This document shows, in pieces, positions 62,835-64,000 of a DNA stretch of 64,000 bases; the stretch's first letter is position 1; every line of letters begins with the position of its first letter. Origin of the DNA: Dipteris shenzhenensis (Eukaryota > Polypodiophyta > Polypodiopsida > Gleicheniales). Location: NCBI GenBank assembly GCA_047967505.1, contig CM106540.1. The stretch is one strand, 5' to 3'. A program made the position numbers and the translations under genes. The notes under the pieces are model-generated. The model did not search any database, had not been told where the DNA came from, and saw only the letters and a list, made by a program, of their open reading frames with translations.

Positions 62835-64000
62835 ACTGTGAACACTTCAGATTTCTTTTTCAGCCCATAAACCCAAGTAAAATTGGAGTAGTCATCAATA
62901 AATGTGACAAAGTAGAGATGACCACCCAATGAAGGAGTCCTCATGGGACCACAGACATCACTGTGTATAAGCTGCAATTTGCGAACAGCTTTAACTGAAC
63001 CATCCTTCTTGAAGGGAAATCTATGCATTTTACCTAAAATGGACCCTTCACAGGCATGTGGAGGAGGTATCTCAAGAGGTGGCAATGCATCAACCATTGA
63101 AAATTTCTGAAGTGTCATTAAGCTGTTGTAATGCATGTGGCCATATCTGGCATGCCATAATTCTGCATTTTGCATGGCAACTGTAGGGGTAGAAATTGCC
63201 AAAGCATGAGCTGCTCTTTTCTGAAAAATATCAAGCTGAAAAAGCCCACGCAGCAGAGTACCAGATAACATTAAGGCATAGTTAGCTTCCCTGTCCCGGA
63301 CAGCACATTTGTCATCCTCAAAGATGACCTGAAATCCATCTCTGTTAAGAGTGGACACTGAAAGGAGATTTTTGGTTATGCCAGGCACATATAAGACATC
63401 AGAAAGTCTGAAAATTGAGCCATCAATTGCAGTGAGCTCAACTTCTCCTGTGCCACGTACTGAATATGAGGAGTTGTTGGCACAAGTGACTTTCTTACCA
63501 ACAGGGGGTGGATTCAAGGAAGTAAAAAGACACTTCCTTGAAGTGATGTGCTTGGATGCACCGCTGTCAAAATACCATGTGTTCAGTGTTTCATCAACAC
63601 TGAAAGCAGATGCATCTGAGGGAGAGTCAAAACTGCAAGTCAAAAATGCATATGTATCATCACTGCAAGAAGCTGTACTATCCCGAGCATCTGGAACAGC
63701 CAACCTAGAATCAGAAATGCAAGATAAAAAGGCATAATCTTGACCAACAAAGTTGGCTGCAGCATCCCCACTGTCAGATGCACAAGGGGCTGAATCTGAA
63801 ACAGCCATTCCTGAGCTGTTTTTCTTTTCCTTTGCAATCCTTTTCCTGCATTCTGCTATGTGATGACCTGGCTTTTTGCAGTAGTGACAAAAACCCTTCT
63901 TTTTGGGCTTGCTTGCATCACTTTTAGCCTTTTGTGAAGGCTGTCCTGACCCACTGGAAGGCTGATTTGCTGCTGTTTTTGCCTGTCCCTTTGTTTTTGA
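62816..64000 (-). pseudogene. Copia F Gag end, protease and integrase start
   Basis: The minus-strand frame is open from the window edge (64000) to 62816. It includes the knuckle CHYCKKPGHHIAEC (about 63850-63895), WYFDSGASKHITSRK (protease DSGA active site), WHARYGHMHYNSLMTLQ, the zinc region, LIHSDVCGPMRTPSLGGHLY and FVTFIDDYSNFTWVYGLK (first integrase Asp). In the zinc region CEGS replaces CEGC of E, so one metal ligand is lost. The frame ends at the duplication (62809-62834). Confidence 0.9.

Larger units (their letters stand above)
60091..64000 (-). mobile_element. Copia retrotransposon F, 3' part, nearly intact, runs off right edge
   Basis: On the minus strand: Gag end, protease, integrase, RT, RNase H, then the 3' LTR 60091-60355. 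It belongs to the same family as E. It interrupts the hAT transposase gene between Leu of SPQL and the following codon. The only break I see in about 3.6 kb of coding sequence is a 13-bp tandem duplication at 62809-62834. The 5' LTR and target duplication lie beyond the window. Confidence 0.9.

Overview
This window is nuclear DNA of a land plant with a large, repeat-rich genome. Two things show this: part of a plant-type Tra1/TRRAP gene split into nine GT-AG exons, and many Copia and Gypsy LTR retrotransposons nested inside one another. A seed-free vascular plant (fern or lycophyte) is my guess from the overall style; no marker in the window proves it. There is no CRISPR array, operon or recognisable tRNA/rRNA gene.

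Left part (1-32951). A decayed LINE runs off the left edge (1 to about 5930). Next comes a three-level nest on the minus strand. Copia element A (6157-24831, target duplication aatat) contains Gypsy element B (7446-21786), which contains Gypsy element C (13124-19789, target duplication ctctg). My hand-counted LTR differences fall with depth: A 6/173, B about 24/1001, C 4/464. C has one uninterrupted 1568-codon Gag-Pol ORF. After it lies a plus-strand decayed Copia, E (about 25676-32951), split by G (28281-30919). G is a short LTR element that encodes only a Gag with two zinc knuckles and whose LTRs differ at one base.

Middle (32952-41242). This is mostly intron-like or unrecognised DNA around the only host gene seen: exons 34598-39218 encode about 1130 residues from the HEAT-repeat part of Tra1, the scaffold subunit of the SAGA and NuA4 acetyltransferase complexes. 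Both ends of the gene lie outside the recognisable exons, so the transposon nests may sit in very long introns.

Right part (41243-64000). Minus-strand Gypsy element I interrupts a Copia remnant (J). I is in turn interrupted by Gypsy D (42019-55700, inside I's own LTR and in the opposite orientation) and by a hAT transposon H (from about 57830). D contains K (47425-53036, target duplication ccatc). K is a long-LTR element whose ORF joins Gag in frame to the C-terminal integrase/chromodomain region, with protease, RT, RNase H and the integrase core absent. H is interrupted by Copia F (60091 to the right edge), which is almost intact apart from a 13-bp tandem duplication.

Most interesting items: the Gag-chromodomain fusion of K, the Gag-only element G, the roughly 1.9-kb inverted arms formed by D and I (a possible hairpin-RNA source), the intact but protease-atypical element C, and the in-place inversion inside A.
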